Below, in pieces: positions 51,151 to 61,689 of a DNA stretch of 64,000 nt; position 1 is the first letter of the stretch, and each line of letters starts with the position of its first letter. The position numbers and the translations under genes were made by a program. The notes under the pieces are model-generated. The model was given only the letters and a program-made list of their open reading frames with translations. It did not search any database and had not been told where the DNA came from. This DNA is from Undaria pinnatifida (lineage: Eukaryota; Sar; Phaeophyceae; Laminariales; Alariaceae), in contig JABAKD010000023.1 of the NCBI GenBank assembly GCA_012845835.1, positions 5,624,137 through 5,688,136 on the forward strand, written 5' to 3'.

Positions 51151-52112
51151 TTACGCACAAGCTCGAGGGGTGGCAAACGTAGGGGCCATCCCGGTTGTTT
51201 TTTTCCGGGTATGGTGAGCGGGACCGCTCGAGGATTGCTGATGCTGTATAGGGGTCTGACCTTGGCTCTGACCATGGACGCCTTTCCCCGCCTTACCCTG
51301 CTGGCTTTGGGGGCAGACCCGCTGCTTGTGACATTGTTTGCCACACCCAAAGCACTCCTTGTCGTGCCGACGGTTCCGCTCTGCTTTCACACCAGCAGCC
51401 TTGAGCCTTGGCACTCTCGCGTGAGTCGTGCCCGTCAGCAGCACTTCCCTGCGGCCTGGTCCCCGCAACAGCCACTGACCTAGCGTCACGCCGCTTTGCT
51501 GGTTGCCGGTGTACGGCATCGTTGGCCTCAATTACGGCTTGATCCCGTTGCTGCTTGTCAATTATGCTGAACAACGCGTCAGGGTCGTGCGTTACGAGAT
51601 CGAAACGCATATTTTTTTCCACCTTGCGGCGGAACTCGAGCGGCTCGATTCCCGCCGCTTTTGCCTCCACCAGCACTTTGCCATGCTTTCGCGTGTTCTG
51701 CCGGCCGTCGGGCCTCACCACCTCCGCTGTCAGCAAGGTATTTCCGCAGGGCGCGTTTTCGCATGTACACCCTGCGATCTACCCGCACGCTCGCATCTGT
51801 CTTCAGCAGACGGCATATCTGGCGGCAAGAATCTTCATGACTCGTCTGCTGCATACCAACGCCAGCAAACCTTTTGAGCCCTTGCATTAGGAATAGCTGG
51901 ACCAAGAGCAACGATTTTTCCCGCCCCGATGGTATTTTTGCGTCTGGTTGTACATTGTTGCGACTCGCTGGCTGATGCTCCCCAGGCAACATGACGCCAG
52001 GGGCAAGCCAGGCAGGGGTGGGCCTGGCCCTGTATTGGGAGCGTTGTAGCAACGCCTTCGTCCCCCTTCGGCCACTGGACATCAAACTTGTCAGGAGGCG
52101 GGCAAGCGTCAA
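51151..52112 (-). pseudogene. Ty3/gypsy gag with CCHC knuckle, frameshifted
   Basis: Spread over three minus frames: 51579-52112 (LKRFAGVGMQQTSHEDSCRQ), 51480-51736 (EVVRPDGRQNTRKHGKVLVE, then FRRKVEKNMRFDLVTHD) and 51151-51531 (KECFGCGKQCHKQRVCPQS). The last has a C-x2-C-x4-H-x4-C zinc knuckle that binds nucleic acid. At least two frameshifts. LTRs were searched for by eye on both sides and not found. Confidence 0.65.
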
Positions 52113-52850
52113 GATCTCAGTGAGTCAAGGCTGTCTGTCAAGGCGTTGTCATCTGTGTAGGCGGTTGTCTCCAGTCCCCGTCATAAGATGGTCATTATAC
52201 AGAGGAAAACCCCTCTGATGCTTTTACTTTGGTCCCCAGTTTATTTTTCTTTGTTTTTGCCGAGCTGAGGCAATAAAGCTTGACTGTCGCGGCGTTTTCC
52301 TTGACAGCGTCTGTCAGGGGGCGAACTTGCTGACGAGCTTTGTTGACACAACGGGGTTCATAACGTGCCACTCCACTGAACTGGCCACTCCCAATTGGAA
52401 GTACAACAAGCGCAAGGATAGACCGACGATATCCATTGCTTCCAAATGATGGGATCAGCAAACAAACGTTCTTGTCCATGAAGTCCGGTAAGGGTAGTCG
52501 ACGCTTTGCCCTGTTGAGGCCACGTAGAGCGTGCCGGCAAGGATGACTACGATATAATCGATTACCTAGGAAGGACTTGCAACAATCCGGGTTTCAGTAT
52601 GCTGCAGGCGTTTCGAACAGCTCCCTGCGTTGCCGCTGGACTACATCCCCTCCCCCATCCGCCCGGACGGTTTCATATGGAGGATGCTGAAGATCGCCGT
52701 TCATTTTCGAAAGGTTTTGCATGTGAAGTCCCAATAGGATTGAACTTCTATGCACACTGTCACGAGCACGGGGTAGAGGTTTTGATCCATCCAACACATA
52801 CCGGTTGAACAGCCTATTGCGTGATTTTGCCGCTGTGATGTATATTTCTT
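52113..52850. other. Unassigned 0.7 kb, possible 5' flank of the Ty3 relic
   Basis: AATAAAG words at 52271 and no clear repeat. If a 5' LTR survives it should be here. Confidence 0.3.
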
Positions 52851-53100
52851 GCCGTTAAGGCGACGAGTCTGCATGGCACTGCCCATTGCATGATGTCGTG
52901 ATGGTGAGCCCTATGCATGATGTCGCAATTGTGATGCGTCTACATGATATCTGAACGCGTCTGCATGGTATCGTGATGATCATAGGCCTTCGTGGTTTCG
53001 TATGTGGTGACGCGCCTGCATGACACTGCCCATTACATGGTGTCATGGCGGCGATGCGTCAACGTTGTATCGTGTTGGTAATGCGTCTGCCCGCTGCTGC
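52851..53100 (+). repeat. Degenerate ATGATGTC-type minisatellite
   Basis: Repeated variants of GATGCGTCTGCATGATATCG, about 30-35 bases apart (near 52865, 52930, 52960, 53015, 53055, 53085). Divergence is high. Confidence 0.5.
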
Positions 53101-53799
53101 CCGTTAAATCTAACTCGCCAAGCGCGTTAGTATACCCACAGCGCGGGAATGATCCGCCCGCTATACCGTGTGGGATCCCGCGCTGAAGAACTGTGCCCAC
53201 GTGACCTTGAATGTACAGTACCCTTTTATTGCTGTGTGCCCCGACTGGGCCTCTACTGCGAGCAATGCAACACAAGGACATCATCAGCAGGTGAAGCACC
53301 TTACATCTGCCATGCCCCTTGCCGGCAGCTGTTTATCATGGCCGGGCGCGTAGCGCAATAAATGTATTTCACTAACACAAGGCACCCGTGGTAACAATGG
53401 GCGGGCGGTTAGTGCGAGCAATACAACACAACCACACAACTACCCGATGAAGTCGTGATCAGGCAATTTTGTGCGAGCGACGCAAAGCTGTAACCCTAAC
53501 CCAATTTTTGAGCCCGGCGAATCCTGCATGCAGTATCAATCCGAATGCCACATGATCGGTATCATACTGTCCGCTACGAACAGGAAAAATAGGACATCTG
53601 CTGTGGTGATATTTCAAAGTGTTTTTTGGGGTCAAAGAAATGCCCAGAAGCGTGTCAACGGTGGCTTAAGGTTGGTGTCGTCCACGTTTTTCATCATAAA
53701 CTGAGTTTTTATTTTTATTTTTTCCGCAGCACAGGAGAAAGCTCATGGATGGCTTTCTTTTATCTCGTTTTTTTCTTTAACGTCCCAGCATTTTGTATG
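53101..53799. other. Unassigned 0.7 kb
   Basis: Nothing recognised. Short frames only. Confidence 0.3.
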
Positions 53800-53872
53800 G
53801 TGACTGGAGCCTGTCCTGTGACCACGGACTTGATTATGCGAGTTAATGTGAGAACAACAACAACAACAACAA
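53800..53872 (+). repeat. Dispersed repeat D with AAC tail, copy 2
   Basis: Same 60 bases as 36228-36291. The AAC run is extended (53851-53870). Confidence 0.75.
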
Positions 53873-55030
53873 TGGTGATTGGTGTTCATCTTGGCTACAC
53901 ACGTCGACAAATATATTTGGTTCTTTCGCCGAAGAAAGTTATCACGGTTTCAACTGTGTGGCCCCAAAACATCGAAATATGGCAAAATAACCGTTTGTGT
54001 CGAAAGCAGATGTTGTCAAGCACTCCAAGGCATGATTGCAGGAAGTAATCACGAATATTTCAAGCCCTGACAGGTTTGCACCGATTTAGAGTAAAATGAT
54101 ACACCCACAATCGATTGTTACGAAGAACAAGTATCTTCAGGGATATGCCGTTAATTTATACTGGTACCATTTCTTCGTACAAAAGGTCGAAATGTCCATA
54201 TTTGAAGTAGACCTCGAAGCTTCGCACGTGTTCTGTGTACCCTTGGCAAAATTTGGAAGATCTAGACGTGTAGTTTTTTTGTTTTTTTTTGCGATAATTT
54301 TTGTGTCTCTTAGGGCTCAAGATCTACCAGGTGAAAGCTACCTGAGAATTGGTTAATGACCAAATATCTGACGTAAGCAAAACAAACAGAAAGCAGCCGT
54401 TCTTCGATTGTTCGGCAAGGGCTCGTAGAACGCGTCCTAATTTCAGCGTCAAACTCCCACTGAATGGCGTGCGTTTGGCCACAATGTGGCACCTTTAACG
54501 TGAACCAGCCTGAACCTGGTTTTGTCTACGATGCGAAGCTAAGGCCACTCGTGTGTCGGGTGTACCACTACACTGTGTTCATGTAAATGATGTATTCGTA
54601 TTCAAACCTGGCTCATCACTCACGGTTGCGAGTCCCTTAAGTCCGTCGTTGGGTCCTCCTCGTAACTCACGCCACGGCAGGGGTGCACCGGGTTTGTCTG
54701 TGGCTCTTCAATCGCCGAGACACATTCCTCAACCAAAAACTAACTTTGAGACGAAAGAAAAGTTCGACCCGATGAGCAATCTCATGGCCTAGGTACGCAA
54801 TGAATACGGTTGCAAAACGAAAATGGTTGTCCAACGATATTGTGTAGTTCCTGAGTTGATGGAGCGCGTCAGTCAGAGACATTTTGGTAACTGTAGTATT
54901 GGTGAAAGTATCAGAATATTCGGTAGGTCATCAAATGAGGAGCTCAACAGGAGCTCAACGGGCCAGAAATGCCTGACCCGAAAGGTTCAAGCCCTATCGT
55001 GGGATGACTCGTGGGCTACCCTGGCATCAC
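53873..55030. other. Unassigned 1.2 kb with an M1 remnant
   Basis: 54756-54825 resembles the central M1 block (GACCCGATGAGCAATCTCAT, GGCCTAGGTACGCAATGAAT). Otherwise no element or gene. The EsV-1-7 promoter should be near the right end. Confidence 0.35.
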
Positions 55031-55151
55031 GCGTGTCTCGTTCGCCACGACAGGTGTTCACATCGCAGCCCAGAGTACCTCTGCTGTGCCTACCCCCCAC
55101 CCCCCCCCCCCCCCCCCCCACCCCCCCCCGCCGCTGCCCTAGGCATCTACA

Positions 55152-56759
55152 ATGCACCAGTCCGTGGCGAGCATGGAATTTTGCTCGCATGACCTCTGCC
55201 GCAGGCGGCCAACTTTTAACGTCAGGGGCAGCAGGACCGCGGTCTACTGCAAAGGGCACGCTGAGGATGGTATGGTCAACGTCGTTAGCAAGCTTTGCTG
55301 GCATGATTCCTGCACGAGGCGACCGAGTTTCAATGCCGAGGGCAGCAAGACCGCGGCATACTGCAGGGAGCATGCTGAGAATGGTATGATTAATGTCTTT
55401 GTCAAACTTTGCTCGCATGACTCCTGCAGGACGCTACCGAACTTCAATGTCCGCGGCACCAAGACGGCGGTGTACTGCAGACAGCACGCTAAAGAGGACA
55501 TGGTCAGTGTCGCTGGCAAGCATTGCTCGCATAACTCCTGCACAAGGCGACCGATGTTCAACGTTGAGGGAAGCAAGACCGGGTTGTACTGCAGGAAGCA
55601 TGCCGAGGAAGGCATGGTGGACGTCCTACACAAACGCTGCTCGCATGAGTCCTGCACGAGGCGACCGACGTTCAACGTGGAGGGAAGCAAGACCGCGGTG
55701 TGCTGTAAAGAACACGCTAAGGATGGCATGGTCAATGTCGTTAGCAAGCATTGCTCCTATGACTCGTGTACACGGCGACCGAGTTGCAGTTTCGAAGGCA
55801 GCAGGACGGCAATGTACTGCAGGAAGCATGCCGAGGAAGGCATGGTGGACGTCCTACACAAACGCTGCTCGCATGAGTTCTGCACGAGGCGACCGACGTT
55901 CAACGTGGAGGGAAGCAAGACCGCGGTGTGCTGTAAAGAACACGCTAAGGATGGCATGGTCGATGTCGTTAGCAAGCATTGCTCCTATGACTCGTGTACA
56001 CGGCGACCGAGTTGCAGTTTCGAAGGCAGCAGGACGGCAATGTACTGCAGGAAGCATGCCGAGGAAGGCATGGTGGACGTCTTTAACAAGAGCTGCTCGC
56101 GTAACTCCTGCTCGAGGTTACCGAGTTTCAATGTCAAAGGCAACAAGGTGGCGATGTTCCGCAGGCAGCATGCCGAGGAAGGCATGATCACCGTGTCGAA
56201 CAAACGTTGCTCGCATGACTCCTGCGCGAAGCTACCGTACTTTAATTTTGAGGGCAGCAAGACGGCCGTATACGGCCAGCCGCATGCTGAGGAAGGCATG
56301 GTAAACGTTCGTGACAAGCGTTGCTCACAGGACTCGTGCGCAAATCTGTCGACTGATAATTGTAAGGGCAGCAAGGCGTCGGCGTACTGCAAGCAACATG
56401 CTGAAGAATGCATGGTGAACGTCCGCTTTAAGTCGTGTTCACACGACTCGTGCAGGAAGCAACCGTCGTGGTGCTTATTGGCGGACCATGCAGCCACGGT
56501 ATGCGCCAGTCACAAGAACGACATCTTGGGCGGTAAGGCCATCACCTTTAGAAGACTTTGCGAGGTGGTGGGCTGTGGGAAACGTTCGAGGTGGGGTCTC
56601 GACGGGAAACAGCCAACCCGTTGTCGCGACCACGGTCGCCTTAAGGATGGTTTCGTCCTAACTGTGGGAGCAGCCGGTGGCAAGGGGAGTTCTCCTACCT
56701 CATGTTCCCGTGCCTCACAGGGCCCCACCGATCGCGTAAAAACTGAAATTTTGTTGTGA
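55152..56759 (+). CDS. EsV-1-7 repeat protein, intact single-exon frame, 535 codons
   Basis: After a 10-residue start (MHQSVASMEF) come tandem units of exactly 38 residues, C-x4-C-x16-C-x2-H-x12, from residue 11 on. A typical unit begins CSHDSCTRRPSFNVEGSKTA and ends HAEEGMVNV. I count 11 good units plus two diverged ones (residues 429-500). The last third of the tail is unrelated and ends VKTEILL. The three Cys and one His per unit suggest metal binding, which is an inference. Unit 9 has Arg, and unit 10 Gly, for the third Cys. Family members include the Ectocarpus developmental regulator IMM; their biochemical role is unknown. The ATG is the first in frame and lies about 35 bases after a C-rich run (55087-55130). 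No introns are needed. No signal peptide or membrane segment seen. Confidence 0.8.
   Translation: MHQSVASMEFCSHDLCRRRPTFNVRGSRTAVYCKGHAEDGMVNVVSKLCWHDSCTRRPSFNAEGSKTAAYCREHAENGMINVFVKLCSHDSCRTLPNFNVRGTKTAVYCRQHAKEDMVSVAGKHCSHNSCTRRPMFNVEGSKTGLYCRKHAEEGMVDVLHKRCSHESCTRRPTFNVEGSKTAVCCKEHAKDGMVNVVSKHCSYDSCTRRPSCSFEGSRTAMYCRKHAEEGMVDVLHKRCSHEFCTRRPTFNVEGSKTAVCCKEHAKDGMVDVVSKHCSYDSCTRRPSCSFEGSRTAMYCRKHAEEGMVDVFNKSCSRNSCSRLPSFNVKGNKVAMFRRQHAEEGMITVSNKRCSHDSCAKLPYFNFEGSKTAVYGQPHAEEGMVNVRDKRCSQDSCANLSTDNCKGSKASAYCKQHAEECMVNVRFKSCSHDSCRKQPSWCLLADHAATVCASHKNDILGGKAITFRRLCEVVGCGKRSRWGLDGKQPTRCRDHGRLKDGFVLTVGAAGGKGSSPTSCSRASQGPTDRVKTEILL
55591..56080 (+). repeat. 228 bp (two-unit) duplication inside the EsV-1-7 gene
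   Basis: 55591-55818 and 55819-56046 differ at only about two or three bases, and a third partial copy runs to about 56080. The period is 6 x 38 bases, two protein units. The alternating unit types (CSHE... then CSYD...) show the same. Confidence 0.9.
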
Positions 56760-57180
56760 GTTAGTTTTTCGCGAACCGGACCCTATTGGTGTTGCGGTCC
56801 GGCTAGTCGTTGTTGCACGAGTATTGAAAGGGCTGCACAGTAGACCTTGGCATTCGAGGAAAACCTCCAAGAAACGGTTATTGCCCGTTTCGCCAGAGGG
56901 ATTGCACACGTCGCTCTCTTGTGAGCTGCGACAGCCCCTCTCGGCGGAAGGCGCATCCAAGTCGGCCATAACCAGCGGGAGGTTTCGCTAAAAGGGCTCG
57001 TCGTGCACCTGAATATTCCGTCAGTAGTAAGGTATTACCTATTAAGGATACAGTGGTTATGCTGCGAGGAGGGCGAGCGTCCGCTGTTTGGCTTATTTGG
57101 TCGTCGTCGGCCACGACGGAGATCGTTTTTTTTCTTACGCCTGCGGCGATAGGGCTAGCACCTGTTGAGCACAATATTGC

Positions 57181-58450
57181 TGGCTCACGGGGCTCCTCGA
57201 GCGAGGATCCGAGGGACGTAATTTGTGTTGCACAGCAGCATTCGTGCTCGTGCTGTGTCTACGTAGGAAATGGAATATTCGTCCGGATGAGCGTATGTTG
57301 TTTCCTGAAACCTTTTTTTTGGGGGCGAAGTTAACAACTCTTGGATTGAGGAGCCTGCCTGTTTTTGGGTTCTGCTTCCGACATACCCAAGGGTCGCATG
57401 CATCTCTCTGCCATGAAAATATGTTTTCGGTGGGCAGCAGGCAACGGATCATTGCTCTGAATCGCAACTTTGTGCTAGCCGTCACGTTGTGTCTGAACCG
57501 TGGCATCCGATGGGGCAGCAACAAAGCGATTCAGGATTGTGTCGCCGGTTCGGCTTTCTGGGTTAAACATGGGGGTAATGGGGAAGAGGTTGGAACCCAA
57601 TGACATTGGAGTAGGGTGCCCTGCTCGAATTGGTTCGATTGAGAGTTGCAGAAGCGCGAGACCGTGCTCTAGCTGTGGCACTTCAACTGTGAATTCGCGT
57701 ATATATGGTAGTCGTATCCACGTGCGTGCGCTCTGTATCGTGATAGCAGCGGGTTTATTGGGTAAGGCCAATCGTCGATTTAGTGGGTGCAATGGACATG
57801 ATACTCATGGATACTCAGTAAGCACACTCCGTGTGACTGGTCTGTAGTTCAGATGTCCGACGGCCCCATAGTAGGATCATGCTTTGCATGTGTGGGTTGG
57901 ATAACTGGGGCGTGGGAAAGAAGAGGAAGATAGGGCCTCGCCAGCCCAAACCTTGCACACCAATATCCCTTCGCAACCCGTGCAGAGGTGCATGCAATTA
58001 CCTGCACCTCAAAGGTCAAGGTTAATAACAGTACATTGGAACAACTTACTTGGATCGTTCACAGCAGTGACGAGGCCGCTGTTGTGTGTGATACACGCAT
58101 TGAGTACTATGGATTTACACTACTGTAGCCGAAGTGCATTCCGTCTGGTCGCTTTTTCGAGGATTTTTGCGCCTTGCCTTTTTGAAGCAATTTCGTCTTC
58201 TCGCTTTTTGAAGGAATTTCGTCTTCTCGCTTTTTGAAGTGATTTGCTGCCCGCCGTTCACTCTACACGACCTGAAACCCGTATTGTTGTTGTTCTAACG
58301 TCAATCTCCGTCTATTAATAGTCGATTATCCCTCCAATAGCGGACGTCACTTAGTTTATCAAGTACAAAACCCCAAATTCTCTCCCCAAATATATTGTCA
58401 AAGAGCGAATATTTGGTATCATAGTGACATCCATGACCAGGGGAAGCGCG
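57181..58450. other. Unassigned 1.3 kb
   Basis: Overlapping frames at 57475-57847 on both strands lack domains. A 26-base tandem (TTTTTGAAGNAATTTCGTCT, TCTCGC) with two and a half copies lies at 58179-58245. A TTGTTGTTGTTC run near 58285 recalls the AAC tail of repeat D in reverse. Confidence 0.35.
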
Positions 58451-59394
58451 TGACATGGCCAACAATAAATTACCGGCCTCGGGTTGTGTCTGTTAATAGG
58501 AGCGAAACTAGTATCTACCATTGGTATGGGACTTCAGTTTTCAACAACATTCAGGCTTTTTCCCAGTGGGGGCGAAAACAAATTTCGCGGCATTTTGCAA
58601 AATCCAAATGGACGTGCTCCAAAGCATGTCTGTAGAAATTTTGGCGCAAAAAAACGAACATCTGGGCTGCCTGCGTTGAACCTTATGCAGAATCTAGCGA
58701 AAAATATGGATCCTACACAAAAACAAAGTCATTTAAGCAAGTAACGTATTTGCTCATGTGTACGCACAAAAGGCCAAATTTCCACGCCGTTTCTGAGAGC
58801 TAGACTTCGAAAATTTGCACACCTGTTTTACATGCCCATCCCGAGGTCTGACCTTCGGTTTATGTTATACTTTTTTTCTTCGCGGAAAAAGAATGGGCTA
58901 AGGTGGTCCACCTGTTTGGGGAAAATCTTGACGGACATAAAACATTCAGGCAAGAAAAAAAAAAAAGAACAGAAAAAGAAGAAGCAGATCGGGTGAGGCC
59001 TGCGCAAGGGCACATAAAAGACGAGTCCAACATTTCACTGTCTGAATCGAAGAAACGGCGTGGACATTTGCGGAGGAATGAATTCGGGGTATTTAACGTG
59101 AACCAGCCTGTAGAATACGTCGACAACTATCCTTAGAGCCTGCCATCGCCCCTTATTGGCCGTGTCCGATACCCGACAAGTTGGCCGTTGGCTGATTTCA
59201 TCCTCCCCCTTGTCTTCGAATGGGGAAGGAGGCACCTCTTACAGAAGTAGCATTTTGTCGGTAAATTGATGGATATAGTTGAAGCCCCTTCAGGTTTTTG
59301 TTCCTGTTTTGGCTATTCTTCAGTCGGCTATTTTTTTATAGCAGATTTGAAAGCACTTATTTTTTTAATCGTTTTTTTACCGTGGCTGACAACT
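58451..59394. other. Unassigned 0.9 kb
   Basis: A-rich and T-rich tracts. No element end or gene recognised. Confidence 0.3.
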
Positions 59395-59700
59395 TCCGCC
59401 TCAGAGCCCCGACGGCCACTCGCTCCTAGTGGGCCCCCGTACGTGGTACCGCCGCTATCTAAGAAGTCTCGCGGTCTTGTTCGCTTAGCTCGGCGAGCAG
59501 TCCAGGCAAAAGGTCCCAAAGCGTTGGCATCTCTTGCGCAACGCCTAACGTTCCTGTCCCCGACGGCCACGCGCTCGAAGCTGGGGCCCGTACGAGTTAC
59601 CGCCACCATCTGACAAATCTCGCGGTCCTGTTCGCTGAGCTCGGCGAGCAATCCCATAAAAGGTCCCAAAGCGTTGGCACCACTCGCGCAAAGCCTAACG
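59395..59700 (+). repeat. 151 bp tandem pair related to the 43 kb duplication
   Basis: The two units share CCCCGACGGCCACNCGCTC, CTCGCGGTCNTGTTCGCTNA, GCTCGGCGAGCA and AAAGGTCCCAAAGCGTTGGC, offset 151 bases. The reverse complement resembles the 218 bp unit at 43068-43503 over its CGACAGCCACGCGCT and GCCGAGCTCGGCGGG parts. Confidence 0.7.
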
Positions 59701-60174
59701 TCGTTGTACTCAAGACGAACGCGCCCAGTATATTGATGCCGGCCAGTATGTACTGGTGACTTTTGTCTAATCTCAAGTTGAAGAAAATACGGATCGAACC
59801 ATTTATTGACCGCTTGACCGAGTCTCTATTTCAAGTCGAAAACAAATCAACGTCAAGGACACTGGTGACGGCAATCAGCAAACAGGATCAACTTACAGAG
59901 TCCATTACATTATGCGATCGATTTGAGTCATACTCATCATCGATGTCATGGTTATTTAATTATAGTACGCAAATATCCAACTAGCCGTGGCTCATCAACA
60001 GCTATCATAATCAAGTAGGCGGCCCCTTTCAGGAACCATAGTGGATCGTCCCCGAAGGTCCCTCATATAGATAATTCCCTTAAATATGTTGTTCCTTTTT
60101 AGGATACCTGGTGCCTATGGTATCAATAGGGCCGAACCGACACCATGACGAGAAGCAGCGAAAAAAAGAAAACT
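59701..60174. other. Unassigned 0.5 kb
   Basis: One 73-codon plus frame (59763-59984) of ordinary composition and unknown nature. Confidence 0.3.
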
Positions 60175-60380
60175 TCCTGGAAATTTGGGAACCTCGCGCC
60201 AGCGGCGCATCTGGAGGGGAGACCCACAACAGCAACGTTGGCAAGCTCTCTCTCTAGAACACAGATCAGACCTTGCACCTTCAATGGCGTCATCTACATC
60301 CATGCGGCCTTGTCCGGACCAGCGTGGGTCGACCCTGGTGTGTTTTTTGTCTCTAGATCGAGCGTCGATCGTTTTGTGAA
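60175..60380 (+). repeat. Dispersed repeat H, copy 2
   Basis: AACCTCGCGCCAGCGGCGCA, GACCCACAACAGCAACGTTG, GCAAGCTCTC, TCAATGGCGTCATCTACATC and TCTCTAGATCGAGCGTCGAT match the reverse complement of 42390-42610. Frame GDPQQQRWQALSLEH is conserved. Confidence 0.6.
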
Positions 60381-60747
60381 TGCCGAGATTTTTTTTTTCG
60401 CGTGGAGACAATTTTGTTGTTAAAGCAGCGCCTACTCTCTGTCTCTATGCTTTGTATTGGCTCTGGGCTCTCGGTGTATGTGTGTGGTCTTCATATTTAA
60501 CAGGTATGTGCGCACATGTACGTCACCTGCACACCGAAAACGAACAAATAAAAATGCAAAAGGAGCACGCACAGAGCATCAGAGCAGATGACACCACCCA
60601 TCACAAATGCTCCCAGGGCACTGTTCTTAATGCTACGAGTTCACTTCCAGTATTAATTACTTCACCTCGCGGTACAATTTCGAACCCCCAAAGGCTTGTG
60701 AATACATCAGCTTTGTACAGTATCAGATAGAAGCTGTTCATGACCAG
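60381..60747. other. Unassigned 0.37 kb
   Basis: Nothing recognised. Confidence 0.3.
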
Positions 60748-61010
60748 TGCTACGGTACTATGGTCCCCCTTTCGGGACCTTTGGCAGTGGCTCGGAGTCA
60801 CTCGCGCGAGTGACCCCGTTGTTCGTTGGAGGTCTTTACGCCTTGGGGAGCACTGTTGTAATTTCGCGGTGTGAATCCAAACAGAATGGTTAGCTACAGT
60901 GCGTTGCGCCAAGTCTGCCACCTAAAGTCTTGGCGTCGGCGAGGTACACAGAGTCACTCGTGCGAATGGCTCAAATCCAGCAGTGAAAAAGGAGTTACCC
61001 CGTTTGGTCA
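60748..61010 (+). mobile_element. M3-family element
   Basis: CAGTGCTACGGTACTATGGT, GAGTCACTCGCGCGAGTGAC, GGAGGTCTTTACGCCTTGGG, CAGAATGGTTAGCTACAG, AGAGTCACTCGTGCGAATGG. A second good copy for defining M3 away from the left mosaic. Confidence 0.6.
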
Positions 61011-61689
61011 CATATATCTACTTATGTACTACTGCTGACCTTGTCCATTGACACAAAAAGCTTGCCTCACCCCCCTGTCGGCGAGTCTACGTAATATTCA
61101 TGTGCGCGCTCTCTTCCCTCGTTTTATGTTAATCATTTCTGCTTTGCTGCTTCTATCGCGATGTGATGGAAGTGAACTGATACGTGCGTGCTGTCATATG
61201 TCGCGGTCTAACAGCATAGCGGTACGAGCACGAGTACGAGTGGCCATCATTTTATTTCCTTGGTGGCCTGCGGTACAGTCGGTACCATACGACGCCACCG
61301 GGAATACTGCTACTGTTTGTTTCTCGTATTTTTCTTGCAGTACATATTTTTGCCTTACGGAGTAGAAGTATTAGTCGTCGGCCTACATTTATTTTGATGT
61401 GGCCTACATTTATTTTGATGTTCCGTGCTCTCAATGCCCCCGCGGGTTGCTGTTGATAGAACTCATGCCATAGGTCGTGTACAGTGCACTGCTCTGTTTT
61501 TGTTCCTTTCATGGTCACCTTTGATTGAGCATTACGGTCACGTGTTCGACGTCAGCCTATACGCCGTCGCCCTTTGCGCAGACGGCACTGCAACCACGCT
61601 GAATGGTGCAAGCAACGCGTTGCGATCAATAACACACTCGTCCCAACCGCCACTGCCAAGGAGGAAAAAAAGGGTGTCGATTTAGATCG
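61011..61689. other. Unassigned 0.7 kb
   Basis: Contains an exact 21-base tandem duplication (GGCCTACATTTATTTTGATG plus T, twice, 61380-61421). No gene recognised. Confidence 0.4.

Larger units (their letters stand above)
55031..57180 (+). repeat. Segmental duplication, copy 1 (intact gene)
   Basis: Similarity to 61690-63600 begins about 120 bases before the ATG (CAGGTGTTCACATCGCAGCC and CAGAGTACCTCTGCTGTGCC), covers the gene, and continues downstream through GTTGCGGTCCGGC, CAAGAAACGGTTATTGCCCG and GTCGTCGGCCACGACGGAGA to TGTTGAGCAC. Several indels. Confidence 0.8.

Noticed and set aside
55393-56187. 264-codon plus frame overlapping the EsV-1-7 gene, and minus frames opposite
   Set aside because: The repeat structure keeps other phases open. 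Only the frame from 55152 has the Cys/His pattern and a sensible start and stop.
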